64,000 nucleotides of DNA from Paenibacillus sp. EZ-K15 (lineage in GTDB: Bacteria > Bacillota > Bacilli > Paenibacillales > Paenibacillaceae): positions 186,001-250,000 of the forward strand of contig NZ_PDHM01000005.1 of the NCBI RefSeq assembly GCF_002573715.1. Direction: 5' to 3'. Shown here in pieces: positions 24,945 through 33,970 of the stretch. Below the pieces are notes generated by a model. That model worked only from the letters and a program-made list of their open reading frames with translations, was not told the origin of the DNA and searched no databases. The stretch's first letter is position 1. Each line of letters opens with the position of its first letter. A program made the position numbers and the translations under genes.

Positions 24945-27248
24945 TTATCTTGCGGCTGTTACCTCTCCAAATCCGCTGATACTGTATTCCTTGCCATTCA
25001 CGTTCAGGACAGCCGGCGTATCCGTTTCGTTCACGATGATGGTTTCCTTGCCTTTGACGTTGACCTTCAGGCGGGACCCGCGGAACATCACCTTGAAGGA
25101 GAAGGAAGACCAGTGGCCTGGAATGAATGGATTCAAATGCAATACGCCATCCTTCACACGCAAGCCGCCGAAGCCATGCACAACGGACATCCAGCTTCCC
25201 GCCATACTGGTTGTATGACAGCCGTCCTCGGTATCGTTGTTGTAGTTGTCCAGATCCAGGCGAGCTGTACGGAGGTACATCTCGTACGCCTTCTCCTGGT
25301 ACCCAAGCTCGCACGCGAGAATGGAGTGTACGCATGGTGAGAGGGAGGACTCGTGTACCGTGAACGGTTCATAGAAGTCGAAGTTGCGTTTTTTCGCAGC
25401 CAAGTCGTACTGATCGCCAAGGAAGAACAATCCTTGCAGCACGTCAGCCTGCTTAATGTATACCGAACGCAGAATGCGGTCCCAGGACCAGTTCTGATTC
25501 AGGGGCAGGTGGGCTGGGTCCAATTGCTTCACCGGAACAAGCTCCTTGTTGAGGAATCCGTCCTGCTGCAGGAATACGCCGAGCTCCTCATCTACCGGGT
25601 AGTACATTTTGCTGATGATATCCTGCCATTTGGTTGTCTCGACATCCTGCAGCGCAAGCTTCGCTGTAAGCTCGGCATAGCGGGAATTCTCGTTCTCTTT
25701 CAAATATTCGAGCACGTCGAGCGTGTATTCCATCGTCCAGCTGGCAATCCGGTTTGTGTACCAGTTGTTGTTCACGTTGTTCTCATACTCGTTCGGACCG
25801 GTAACGCCGAGCATCATATACTGATCCTTCGCCGGCACGTAATTCACGCGCTCTTCCCAGAAACGGGAGATTTCCACGAGCACTTCCAGACCGTATTGGC
25901 CGAGGTAAGAGAAGTCGCCGGTATAGTTGACATAGTTGTAGATGGCATAGGCAATCGCCCCGTTACGGTGAATTTCCTCAAAGGTAATCTCCCATTCGTT
26001 ATGACACTCTTCGCCGTTCATCGTCACCATAGGATAGAGAGCGCCTTTGGTAAAGCCGAGCTTCTTGGCGTTTTCCTTCGCTTTTTCCAGGTGCTTATAA
26101 CGATAAATCAGCAAGTTGCGCGAGATGCTGGCATCCGCGGTGCTCAAGTAGAACGGCAGGCAATACGCCTCGGTATCCCAGTAGGTACTGCCGCCGTATT
26201 TTTCCCCGGTGAAGCCCTTCGGCCCGATATTCAGACGGTCGTCTTCGCCGCTGTAGGTTTGGTTCAGCTGGAAGATGTTAAAACGGATCGCTTGCTGGGC
26301 TGCTACATCGCCTTCAATGACGATATCACTTTCCTTCCATTTATCGCCCCATGCATCGGCCTGCTCCTTCAGCAGCAACTCAAATCCGGTCCGGGCCGCC
26401 GGCTCCAGCACAGCACGTGCAGCATCCACCAATTCGCCGAATCCATGATTGCGGGAAGTAACATTAGCCACATATTTATAGATGGTGATGACTTCACCTT
26501 CAGACACGGGTATGCCTACGCGGTTCCCCGCATATTTCTCTTTCTCCACCAGTTCCGCTTGAAGTTCCAGCTTCTCGCCGTTCTTTAAAATAGCATAAGA
26601 CATGACGGAGGTTACATGGAAATCGAGCTTCTTGGTTTTTACAGTCAATGCGGCCGAACCTTGCGCAGCTTCCTTGAATACTTCAAGCCAGAATTTCTCG
26701 TCATAGTTGGAGTCCTTGTTCTTCACATCGCCATCGAGATAAGGGGTAATCGTAAGCTCACCACTGAAATTGAGTGGGGTAACTGCATAACGGATGGCAC
26801 CAATCTCATGGCGTACGATGCTGACAAAACGGACAGCTTCAACCTTGAGTTCTTTGCCGTCTTCCATGACAGCGGTGAAGCTGCGGGAGAGGAAGCCTTC
26901 CTTCATATTCAGCTCACGCACAAAATTCTTCACCGTGCTCTTAGCCAGATCAAGCGGCGCGCCGTCGATTTCAATGCCGATGCCAATCCAGTTGGTGCTG
27001 TTCAGCACTTTGGCGAAATATTCAGGATAACCGTTCTTCCACCAGCCTACACGGGTTTTATCCGGGTAATACACGCCGGCCATATAACTGCCTTGCAGGG
27101 AGGAGCCGCTGTAGGATTCCTCGAAGTTGGCGCGCTGGCCCATAAATCCATTCCCGATACTGAAGATACTCTCCGAGATCTCATGCGTGTGAGGATCAAA
27201 GCCCTCCTCAATAATTGACCATTCATCAAGCTTTAAATATTGTTTCAC
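24945..27248 (-). CDS. Maltose phosphorylase, glycoside hydrolase family 65
   Basis: About 767 residues, the usual length for GH65 disaccharide phosphorylases. Visible family motifs are GNGFMGQRANFEE near the N-terminus, GGSTYWDTEAYCLPFYL, HNEWEITFEEIHRN and GPNEYENNVNNNWYTN, in which Glu489 (counted from the upstream ATG) is the general acid. The reaction is maltose plus phosphate to glucose plus beta-D-glucose-1-phosphate, in the cytoplasm. Trehalose or kojibiose phosphorylase cannot be fully excluded, but PgmB and the LacI regulator beside it favour maltose. Start may be GTG 27248 (AAGGAG nine bases upstream) or ATG 27254. Confidence 0.9.
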   Translation of the reverse strand: MKQYLKLDEWSIIEEGFDPHTHEISESIFSIGNGFMGQRANFEESYSGSSLQGSYMAGVYYPDKTRVGWWKNGYPEYFAKVLNSTNWIGIGIEIDGAPLDLAKSTVKNFVRELNMKEGFLSRSFTAVMEDGKELKVEAVRFVSIVRHEIGAIRYAVTPLNFSGELTITPYLDGDVKNKDSNYDEKFWLEVFKEAAQGSAALTVKTKKLDFHVTSVMSYAILKNGEKLELQAELVEKEKYAGNRVGIPVSEGEVITIYKYVANVTSRNHGFGELVDAARAVLEPAARTGFELLLKEQADAWGDKWKESDIVIEGDVAAQQAIRFNIFQLNQTYSGEDDRLNIGPKGFTGEKYGGSTYWDTEAYCLPFYLSTADASISRNLLIYRYKHLEKAKENAKKLGFTKGALYPMVTMNGEECHNEWEITFEEIHRNGAIAYAIYNYVNYTGDFSYLGQYGLEVLVEISRFWEERVNYVPAKDQYMMLGVTGPNEYENNVNNNWYTNRIASWTMEYTLDVLEYLKENENSRYAELTAKLALQDVETTKWQDIISKMYYPVDEELGVFLQQDGFLNKELVPVKQLDPAHLPLNQNWSWDRILRSVYIKQADVLQGLFFLGDQYDLAAKKRNFDFYEPFTVHESSLSPCVHSILACELGYQEKAYEMYLRTARLDLDNYNNDTEDGCHTTSMAGSWMSVVHGFGGLRVKDGVLHLNPFIPGHWSSFSFKVMFRGSRLKVNVKGKETIIVNETDTPAVLNVNGKEYSISGFGEVTAAR

Positions 27249-27338
27249 AATCATCGGCTCCTTTGTTTTTAGGAAAAATGGTTGCAGATCTATATGGGTT
27301 GAAACTACCAGATGCCGTAAGCATGTGTACGCATTCGC

Positions 27339-27989
27339 TTACAACTCCTGTAGACGATCCACTGTGAATCCTTCCAGGGAGGGAAGAACGATGTTGGCCC
27401 GCCTTAAGGTTTCAGGGGAACCGATGCCGACGCTGCGCATTCCCGCGCGCGTGGCAGCTTCGATACCGGCTTCAGCATCCTCGAATACGACGCAGGCGTC
27501 AGGCCGGGCGCCAAGCTCATGAGCCCCCATCGTAAATACCTCTGGATCCGGTTTCGCTTGGGCAGTCTTCGTTCCATCGATAATGGCGTCGAAGTAAGGC
27601 GTGAGGCCGGTATTGTTCAGGATCAGCATGGCGTTTTTGCTGGCGGAGCCAAGCGCAACCTTGATGCCGCGGTCCTTCAGCGCTTGGATAAATTCGAGGG
27701 CTCCAGGCAAAATCTCGGATTCATCCATGTTGGAAATATACTCGACATACCAGGCGTTCTTCTTCTCGGCCAGTGCCAGCTTGGCGCCTTCATCCAGCTT
27801 CACTCCGCCAACCTCGAGCAGAATATCGAGGGAGGCCATGCGGCTTACTCCCTTCAGGCGTTCATTGTCCTGCTCCGTGAATTCAAAGCCGAGTTCCCCG
27901 GCAAGACGCTTCCAGGCAATGTAGTGATACTTGGCGGTATCCACCAGAACGCCGTCAAGATCAAATAAACAAGCGGATATGGATGACAT
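27339..27989 (-). CDS. pgmB: Beta-phosphoglucomutase
   Basis: 216-residue HAD-family enzyme. The nucleophile motif CLFDLDGVLVDTA has Asp10 (nucleophile) and Asp12 (acid/base), followed by the cap domain and the motifs VALGSASKNA and VFEDAEAGIEAA. It converts beta-glucose-1-phosphate, the product of the phosphorylase encoded downstream, to glucose-6-phosphate. ATG 27989 is preferred over ATG 27995 because AAGGAGGATGTTC gives correct spacing. A palindromic operator lies upstream, so pgmB and the phosphorylase gene probably share control by the LacI regulator. Confidence 0.92.
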   Translation of the reverse strand: MSSISACLFDLDGVLVDTAKYHYIAWKRLAGELGFEFTEQDNERLKGVSRMASLDILLEVGGVKLDEGAKLALAEKKNAWYVEYISNMDESEILPGALEFIQALKDRGIKVALGSASKNAMLILNNTGLTPYFDAIIDGTKTAQAKPDPEVFTMGAHELGARPDACVVFEDAEAGIEAATRAGMRSVGIGSPETLRRANIVLPSLEGFTVDRLQEL

Positions 27990-28012
27990 GAACATCCTCC
28001 TTAACAAATAAG

Positions 28013-28026
28013 TGCAAACGTTTGAA
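28013..28026 (-). promoter_or_regulatory. LacI/CcpA-type operator before pgmB
   Basis: TGCAAACGTTTGAA contains the perfect palindrome CAAACGTTTG, identical to the one at 29676-29685 before the amylase gene. It lies 24 bases upstream of the pgmB start. Confidence 0.65.
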
Positions 28027-28138
28027 CCAAGCTGCAAAAATAAAGGAAGCACCACGATGCTTCTTTATTTTGAAATACTTCGTGTATCTTCCGCATTTTG
28101 GAAACACATTGTGTATCTTCCGCGATTCGATCCGGACC

Positions 28139-29173
28139 TTAAGATTTCGGCAGCGAAAACATCGAGGATTCGCGGATCATCAACCGGTGCGGAATGATAT
28201 AACGGTGCGGCAGTATCGTGTTGTCATCGTTTCGAACGGTCTGGATCAGCGCTTGGGAAGCGGTATAACCCAGGTTATAAATCCCGATGTCCACACTGCT
28301 CAGCGGCGGGGTCGATAGTTCGGTCAAAGAGATATTGTTGAAACTGATAATGGATACATCTTCGGGTACCTTATACCCCAGCTCGTGCAGTCCCCGAAGC
28401 ACGCCGAAAGATACAATATCATCAACAATGACAAGCGCCGTCGGACGTTCAGGCAGGTTCATGAAAAAGGACATGGCGCGATAGCCGCTCTCCTGAAGGA
28501 ACTCGCCTTCCACAATCCACTCTTTTCTCATCTCCAGACCCGCATCGGCAAGCGCTTTGCCATAGCCTTTCATCCGGTCCTGAGATACGATCAGGTTAGG
28601 CGGGCCACTGACAAAGCCAATCCGTTGATGTCCAAGGGAGATTAGATGCTTGGTTGCATCATAGGCAGCCTGCACATTATCGGTATCGACGGATAACAGA
28701 TCCGGGTATTTCTCGCTCCGGCCGACAAGCACGAACGGATAGTTGTTGGACTTGAGAAAATCAACCACCTTATCGTCCTGCCTGGAGTACAGCAAAATGG
28801 CGCCGTCGACGCGGCGACCGTTAAGCAGCCGGGATACGGCTTCGACTTCTTCCTTCTCGTTGCCGCCCGAACTGAGAACGACGTCGTATCCGGACCGGTT
28901 CGCTTGGGTGACGATACCGCGGATCAGTTCCATGAAGAATAAGTTGAGGAACAATTCCTCCGCAGGCTTCGGCAGAATGACGCATATGCTTTCCGTCGTT
29001 TTGGAAACAAGGCTCTTGGCCATAATATTGGGATGATAGCCCATTTCCTCCATAATCTCTTTCACCTTACGCGAGGTTTCGCGGCTGATTCTAGGATGAT
29101 TGGAAAGCACCCGTGAGACGGTGGAGGGGGATACGCCCGCTCGTTTTGCGACATCTTTAATCGTTACAGACAT
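28139..29173 (-). CDS. LacI-family regulator of the maltose genes
   Basis: 344 residues. The N-terminal helix-turn-helix TIKDVAKRAGVSPSTVSRVL and hinge helix (NIMAKSLVSK) are complete, followed by a periplasmic-binding-like effector domain. It probably represses maltose/maltodextrin genes and releases on sugar binding (MalR-like). Its place between pgmB/maltose phosphorylase and the GH13 lipoprotein, and the CAAACGTTTG palindromes on both sides, support this. A related half-site (AACCGTTTGCG, 29191-29201) just before its own start suggests autoregulation. TGGAGGTCCTATT precedes the ATG. Confidence 0.88.
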   Translation of the reverse strand: MSVTIKDVAKRAGVSPSTVSRVLSNHPRISRETSRKVKEIMEEMGYHPNIMAKSLVSKTTESICVILPKPAEELFLNLFFMELIRGIVTQANRSGYDVVLSSGGNEKEEVEAVSRLLNGRRVDGAILLYSRQDDKVVDFLKSNNYPFVLVGRSEKYPDLLSVDTDNVQAAYDATKHLISLGHQRIGFVSGPPNLIVSQDRMKGYGKALADAGLEMRKEWIVEGEFLQESGYRAMSFFMNLPERPTALVIVDDIVSFGVLRGLHELGYKVPEDVSIISFNNISLTELSTPPLSSVDIGIYNLGYTASQALIQTVRNDDNTILPHRYIIPHRLMIRESSMFSLPKS

Positions 29174-29357
29174 AATAGGACCTCCAGTGGAACCGTTTGC
29201 GTTTTTTTGAAAATAAGAAAGCGACTACTGGAGTTCTCTCTTATTTCAGAAGAGTAACTTCCGCTAATCGCGGACCGTTCTTCTTTATTTAATTGTGGGT
29301 CTGTCAGGCCCTGAGTATACATGATACCTATTGATCTAAAGCCATATTGATCCGGAA

Positions 29358-29393
29358 TGTTAAACGGTTTCACACTGCTATATTAACGTTAAT
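29358..29393. promoter_or_regulatory. Candidate LacI/CcpA operators between the regulator and amylase genes
   Basis: TGTTAAACGGTTTCACA (29358-29374) resembles a cre/LacI operator, and ATTAACGTTAAT (29382-29393) is a perfect CG-centred palindrome. The divergent region 29174-29786 has no gene I can support. Confidence 0.45.
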
Positions 29394-29535
29394 CGATAGG
29401 CTTGTAAATACGTATCCAAGTCAGTCCAGCGCAATTATTTCACAAATGCATCAAAAAAGAAGCAAGGGTTAGAAAACGGGAGAAAGGTCCACATTATCAC
29501 CAGAAAAGCCCGGAAAACAACTTAAAACGGCATTG

Positions 29536-29549
29536 TGCAAACGATTTAA
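29536..29549 (+). promoter_or_regulatory. Candidate cre site
   Basis: TGCAAACGATTTAA matches the cre pattern with one mismatch, 238 bases before the amylase start. Confidence 0.4.
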
Positions 29550-29675
29550 CAAAACGAAGAAGTGAGTTATGATATGGATGGATAAAAACGGGACGTGATC
29601 GACTGAAGAAGATTGAATTCAAGTTGAACTACAAAATGTAACCGTTTTACTGGAAAACGATGGTGAATTCGAGTA

Positions 29676-29685
29676 CAAACGTTTG
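29676..29685 (+). promoter_or_regulatory. CAAACGTTTG operator before the amylase gene
   Basis: Perfect palindrome identical in core to the pgmB site; probable binding site of the LacI regulator encoded at 28139-29173. Confidence 0.6.
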
Positions 29686-29786
29686 CGCTTTTCTGAGAAT
29701 GCTGTAGAGATACAAGAGATACTATCGAATACATAAGTGCAGTGACTGGATGAACATCAGCTGCTGCAGCGTACAGGAGGTAACAC

Positions 29787-31484
29787 GTGATACGTTCTGC
29801 ATGGGGAAGACGCAGGGCCCTACCTTTATGGCTCGTCGCCTTTGCGCTTACGGGAAGTCTGCTGACAGGCTGCAGCGGCAACGCGGCTCCACCGCAAGAG
29901 GAGGCTAAGCCGCCAGCGGCACCGGAAACGAAACAGTCGGATCCGAAAGCGCCTGCAACAATGGAGACAGCGGAGGTGGATGAGCAGCCCTCCGATGTCT
30001 ATTATGAAATATTCGTACGATCATTCTATGATTCCGATGGGGATGGGATCGGTGATTTACAAGGCGTCATTGAGAAGCTGGATTATCTGAATGACGGAAA
30101 TCCGGACACTTCTGACGATCTTGGCGTGACGGGGATTTGGCTGATGCCGATTAATCCTTCGCCGAGCTATCACGGCTATGATGTGACCGACTATCGTTCC
30201 ATCCACCCGGACTACGGAACCCTTGATGACTTTAAGACGCTGCTTGCCGAAGCGGATAAGCGCGGAATCAAGATTATTATGGATTTGGTAGTCAATCACA
30301 CCAGCACGGAGCATGCCTGGTTTCAGCAGGCTGCGAAAGATAAGGCTTCGGCTACCCGCGATTGGTACATCTGGGCCGAGGATCAAGGGAAGACCCCTTC
30401 GGGAGCCAGCGCGGCAGGCAGCGGCTCGCCTTGGCATGAGATGAACGGAGCTCATTACATGGGCACGTTCTGGGGCGGAATGCCCGACCTGAACTTCGAT
30501 CATCCCAAGGTCCGCGAGGAGATGAAGGATATCGGGAAGTTCTGGCTGGAGCTCGGTGTCGATGGATTCCGGATCGATGCAGCCAAACATATTTATGAGG
30601 ATCTGATGTCCGATAAAAGCGAAGCGACAACGGCTAAGAATACAGCATGGTGGCAGGAATTCCGCGCCAGCATGAATGAGGTGAATCCGGACGCTTATAT
30701 TGTCGGGGAGATTTGGGATAATTCCGCTGCGGTCATTGCGCCGTATCTGGATAACGCGTTTGATTCCGGGTTCAACTTTAGCCTGGGCGAGAGCATCATC
30801 GGTGCCGCGATGAACGAAAAGGATAACAATCTGGCCTTCACCCTGGAGCGGACTTATGGTTTGTTCAGCCAGGTATCAGGCGGCAAGTTTACGGATGCCG
30901 CGTTCTTGACGAATCATGACATGAACCGTGTCATGTCACAGCTGAAAAACGATGAGAACCACGCCAAGATGGCCGCCGGCATTCTGCTGACCATGCCGGG
31001 CAATCCGTTTATCTATTACGGAGAAGAGATCGGGATGAAGGGAGCGAAGCCGGATGAACAAATCCGCGAGCCGATGATCTGGTCCAATACGGGCAGCGAT
31101 AAGGGGCAGACGACCTGGGAGCCGCTTAAGCATAACCGGGGCGACCAGGTGCAGGGCGTGGAGCAGCAGACGGGTGACCCGGGTTCTCTGCTATCCCGTT
31201 ATCGCACGCTGATTCGCTGGCGGAATGATATGCCTGCGCTGAACAGCGGCACGATTGAATCCTATGCTTCCGGCAATGGGCAGGTGATGGCTTATATCCG
31301 CCGTACCCAAGACAACAAAGCCCTTGTGGTCCATAACCTGTCAGGCGAAGAGCAGACGGTCGATTTGGCGGCAAAGAGCGGGGAATCGCTATTCCAATCC
31401 TTGTCGAAAGCAACGGACGATAGAGCGGCATTAAGCGGTGGCAGCTTAAAGCTACCGCCCTATACGACCGTCATATTGGAGTAG
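29787..31484 (+). CDS. Extracellular GH13 alpha-amylase-type lipoprotein
   Basis: 565 residues. Lipoprotein signal with lipobox LLTGC, a Pro/Ala/Lys linker, then a GH13 barrel. Conserved regions are MDLVVNHTS, VDGFRIDAAKH (nucleophile Asp264), IVGEIWDN (general acid Glu) and FLTNHDMNR (Asp). It should hydrolyse alpha-1,4-glucans at the cell surface to feed the maltose route. The start is GTG 29787, preceded by AGGAGGTAACAC. The LacI-type palindrome upstream implies maltodextrin induction. Exact product range is not readable. Confidence 0.9.
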   Translation: MIRSAWGRRRALPLWLVAFALTGSLLTGCSGNAAPPQEEAKPPAAPETKQSDPKAPATMETAEVDEQPSDVYYEIFVRSFYDSDGDGIGDLQGVIEKLDYLNDGNPDTSDDLGVTGIWLMPINPSPSYHGYDVTDYRSIHPDYGTLDDFKTLLAEADKRGIKIIMDLVVNHTSTEHAWFQQAAKDKASATRDWYIWAEDQGKTPSGASAAGSGSPWHEMNGAHYMGTFWGGMPDLNFDHPKVREEMKDIGKFWLELGVDGFRIDAAKHIYEDLMSDKSEATTAKNTAWWQEFRASMNEVNPDAYIVGEIWDNSAAVIAPYLDNAFDSGFNFSLGESIIGAAMNEKDNNLAFTLERTYGLFSQVSGGKFTDAAFLTNHDMNRVMSQLKNDENHAKMAAGILLTMPGNPFIYYGEEIGMKGAKPDEQIREPMIWSNTGSDKGQTTWEPLKHNRGDQVQGVEQQTGDPGSLLSRYRTLIRWRNDMPALNSGTIESYASGNGQVMAYIRRTQDNKALVVHNLSGEEQTVDLAAKSGESLFQSLSKATDDRAALSGGSLKLPPYTTVILE

Positions 31485-31513
31485 GTCGCAGCTTGTCTAT
31501 TGCATTGGAACAC

Positions 31514-31560
31514 AAAAAGACCCCGAGCCCCTTGGAAGGAGGTGTGCTCGGGGTCTTTTT
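31514..31560. terminator. Bidirectional terminator between amylase and UvrA-like genes
   Basis: AAAAAGACCCCGAGC and GCTCGGGGTCTTTTT form a 15-bp stem with T-runs on both strands. Confidence 0.92.
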
Positions 31561-31603
31561 GACCGTTAGGATGCCTCCACATGAGCCTGGAAGGCATAGA
31601 TGT

Positions 31604-33871
31604 CTAGGATTGAAACTGCCGTAAATATCTGGCCGTTAGGGAGTGCCGGTTCTTCAGCAGATCGGCCGGTTTACCGGAGAACAGGATATTCCCGCCGTCT
31701 TGCCCCGCACCGGGTCCCATGTCGATGATCCAATCGGCCTGGCTGATGATATCCAGATTATGCTCGATCACAATGACCGTGCCGTTCTGACGGACAAGGC
31801 GGTTGATGATGGACATTAGCCGCTCGCAATCGGACAGATGGAGCCCGGTCGAGGGTTCGTCCAGTACATAAATTTCACCTTGCTTATCAAGCTCGGCTGC
31901 CAGCTTCACGCGCTGCCGTTCCCCTCCCGATAGCGTGCTTAAGGGCTGGCCGAGCGTCAAGTAACCCAGTCCAACATGCTGAATGCGCTGAAGCGCGGCT
32001 ACGATCCCTTGTTCCGTGAAATAATCCAGTGCTTCGTCGGTGGTCATGGCGAGCACGTCACTGATGTTTTTACCGCGAAGTTGATAGCGCAGAACGTCAT
32101 CATGAAAGCGGCGGCCCCGGCAGGCTTCGCAAACGGTAACCAGGCTGTCCATAAAAGCCAGATCCATCGTAATCGTGCCGGAGCCGTTGCACACCGGACA
32201 AGCCCCCTTGGCATTAAAGCTGAACAGGGATGGGCTTACCCGATTCTCGTCGGCGAACAGCTTGCGGATGGCATCAAAAATGCCGGTAAACGTCGCGATA
32301 TTGGAGCGGTTGGATGCCTGAATCATGTCCTGATTTATAATGATGGCCTCCGGATAAACGTTTGGCAGCACCTGGTTAATGAGCGTGCTTTTGCCTGACC
32401 CGGCAACACCTGTTACCACCGTCAGCACCCCGGCTGGAATGCTCACAGACACCTGCTTCAGATTGTGAAGGGAGACATCCTCAATGTGCAGCCATCCGGC
32501 CGGCTCCCGGACTGAGGACTTTATCCGGGCGCGTTGACTGAGATATTTACCTGTCAGGGTGTTGGCGTGCCGCAACCCTTCCGGGTCCCCCTCATACACG
32601 ATTGTACCGCCAGCGGTGCCGGCTCGCGGCCCCATATCTACAATATGATCCGCAATCCGGATGACGTCCGGATCATGCTCCACGATGATGACCGTGTTTC
32701 CCTTATCCCGAAGCTGTTGCAGCAGGCGGTTCATGTTGTGCACATCGTGCGGATGCAGGCCAATGCTGGGCTCGTCAAAAATATACGTTAAATCCGTCAA
32801 GCTGCTTCCCAGCTGGCGCACCATCTTGATGCGCTGGGACTCGCCGCCGGACAGGGTTGCGGTTTCCCGGTCCATCGTCAGGTAACCGATCCCGACCAGA
32901 AGCAGCTGCTCCAACCGAGTTATGCAGGTTTCCACGATGGTTGCTGCCGCCGGATTCTCGATCGTCTGCAAAAAAGCGATCAGCTCATTGACCTGCATCC
33001 GTGCACAGTCGGCGATGGATGTTCCGTTGATTTTGCAGGAGAGCACCTCCTGATTCAGTCTCCCGCCATGGCATAACGGGCAGGCGGTCTCAGCCACTAC
33101 TTGTTCGATGGCTTCCCTGTAGGTCCTCACATCCCGTGAATCCTTACTTAGGAATGTTCGCTCCAATCGAGGAATAATGCCTTCATAATACGAGGTGGGC
33201 GGCCATTCCTCCATCGGGTTCGGCGGTTTAAAGCCGGTTTTGTACAGCAGCGTGTCCCATTCTTCCTCGCTGTAATCCTTCAGCTTCTTATCATTATCAA
33301 ACAGGCCTGTGGCGACATAACGCTTCCAGCGGAACTCCCCCGGACGGAATGTGGGGAACCGGATGGGGCCTTCATTCAGCGATTTCTCCTTGTCGATCAA
33401 GTTCTCGATCCGAAAGCTGTTCACTTTGCCCAGTCCCTCGCAGTGGGGGCACATGCCTTGAGGATTGTTAAAGGAAAAGACGTCCGCATATCCGACGAAG
33501 GGCTGGCCTATCCGGGAGAATAACAAGCGCAGCAAGGAATGGATATCGGTGATGGTTCCCACGGTTGAACGGGCATTGCCGCCGATTCTTTTCTGATTGA
33601 CGACGATGGCCACCGACAGGTTTTCAACCGAATCAACCTCCGGCTGTCCGTAATGTGGGAGGCGATGACGGATAAAACTGGAATACGTCTCATTCAACTG
33701 ACGCTGGGATTCCGCGGCAATCGTATCAAAGACCATGGCGGATTTGCCGGAACCGGACACACCAGTGAACACCGTGATTTGTTTTTTGGGAATAGTTAGG
33801 CTCACGTTACGCAGGTTTTTGTTTCGGGCACCGTTTACCTTGATGGCCTGTTCCATGTGGTTGCACATCAT
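31604..33871 (-). CDS. UvrA paralogue (UvrA2/DrrC-type ABC ATPase)
   Basis: 755 residues, about 190 shorter than canonical UvrA. Two ABC modules are present: Walker A GVSGSGKSAM and GVAGSGKSTL, signatures LSGGESQRIKM and LSGGERQRVKL. Zinc-binding cysteine clusters CPHC, CPLC, CPVC and CEAC are kept. The shortened N-terminal module suggests loss of the UvrB-interaction region, as in UvrA2 proteins linked to tolerance of DNA-binding drugs. It should act in the cytoplasm on DNA. Start 33871 follows AAAGGAGCCCTT. Divergent from a WYL regulator that may control it. Confidence 0.88.
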   Translation of the reverse strand: MMCNHMEQAIKVNGARNKNLRNVSLTIPKKQITVFTGVSGSGKSAMVFDTIAAESQRQLNETYSSFIRHRLPHYGQPEVDSVENLSVAIVVNQKRIGGNARSTVGTITDIHSLLRLLFSRIGQPFVGYADVFSFNNPQGMCPHCEGLGKVNSFRIENLIDKEKSLNEGPIRFPTFRPGEFRWKRYVATGLFDNDKKLKDYSEEEWDTLLYKTGFKPPNPMEEWPPTSYYEGIIPRLERTFLSKDSRDVRTYREAIEQVVAETACPLCHGGRLNQEVLSCKINGTSIADCARMQVNELIAFLQTIENPAAATIVETCITRLEQLLLVGIGYLTMDRETATLSGGESQRIKMVRQLGSSLTDLTYIFDEPSIGLHPHDVHNMNRLLQQLRDKGNTVIIVEHDPDVIRIADHIVDMGPRAGTAGGTIVYEGDPEGLRHANTLTGKYLSQRARIKSSVREPAGWLHIEDVSLHNLKQVSVSIPAGVLTVVTGVAGSGKSTLINQVLPNVYPEAIIINQDMIQASNRSNIATFTGIFDAIRKLFADENRVSPSLFSFNAKGACPVCNGSGTITMDLAFMDSLVTVCEACRGRRFHDDVLRYQLRGKNISDVLAMTTDEALDYFTEQGIVAALQRIQHVGLGYLTLGQPLSTLSGGERQRVKLAAELDKQGEIYVLDEPSTGLHLSDCERLMSIINRLVRQNGTVIVIEHNLDIISQADWIIDMGPGAGQDGGNILFSGKPADLLKNRHSLTARYLRQFQS

Positions 33872-33900
33872 AAGGGCTCCTTTCTTGTATCGTTTTGACC

Positions 33901-33928
33901 TTGACACAGCAATAGCATATCTTATAAA
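33901..33928 (+). promoter_or_regulatory. SigA promoter of the WYL regulator
   Basis: TTGACA (33901-33906), 16-base spacer, TATAAA (33923-33928), about 42 bases before the start codon, in the 99-base divergent gap. Confidence 0.65.
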
Positions 33929-33970
33929 CATGACAATTCTTGTCTAGTTATTGCGTGTGAGGTGGGTATT

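Noticed and set aside
25353..26588. Long plus-strand open frame (411 codons)
   Set aside because: It is the complement of the maltose phosphorylase gene, lacks a ribosome site and shows no domain; the minus-strand gene has intact catalytic motifs.
28022..28318. Plus-strand frame of 98 codons
   Set aside because: Overlaps the pgmB operator and the 3' end of the LacI gene; no ribosome site.
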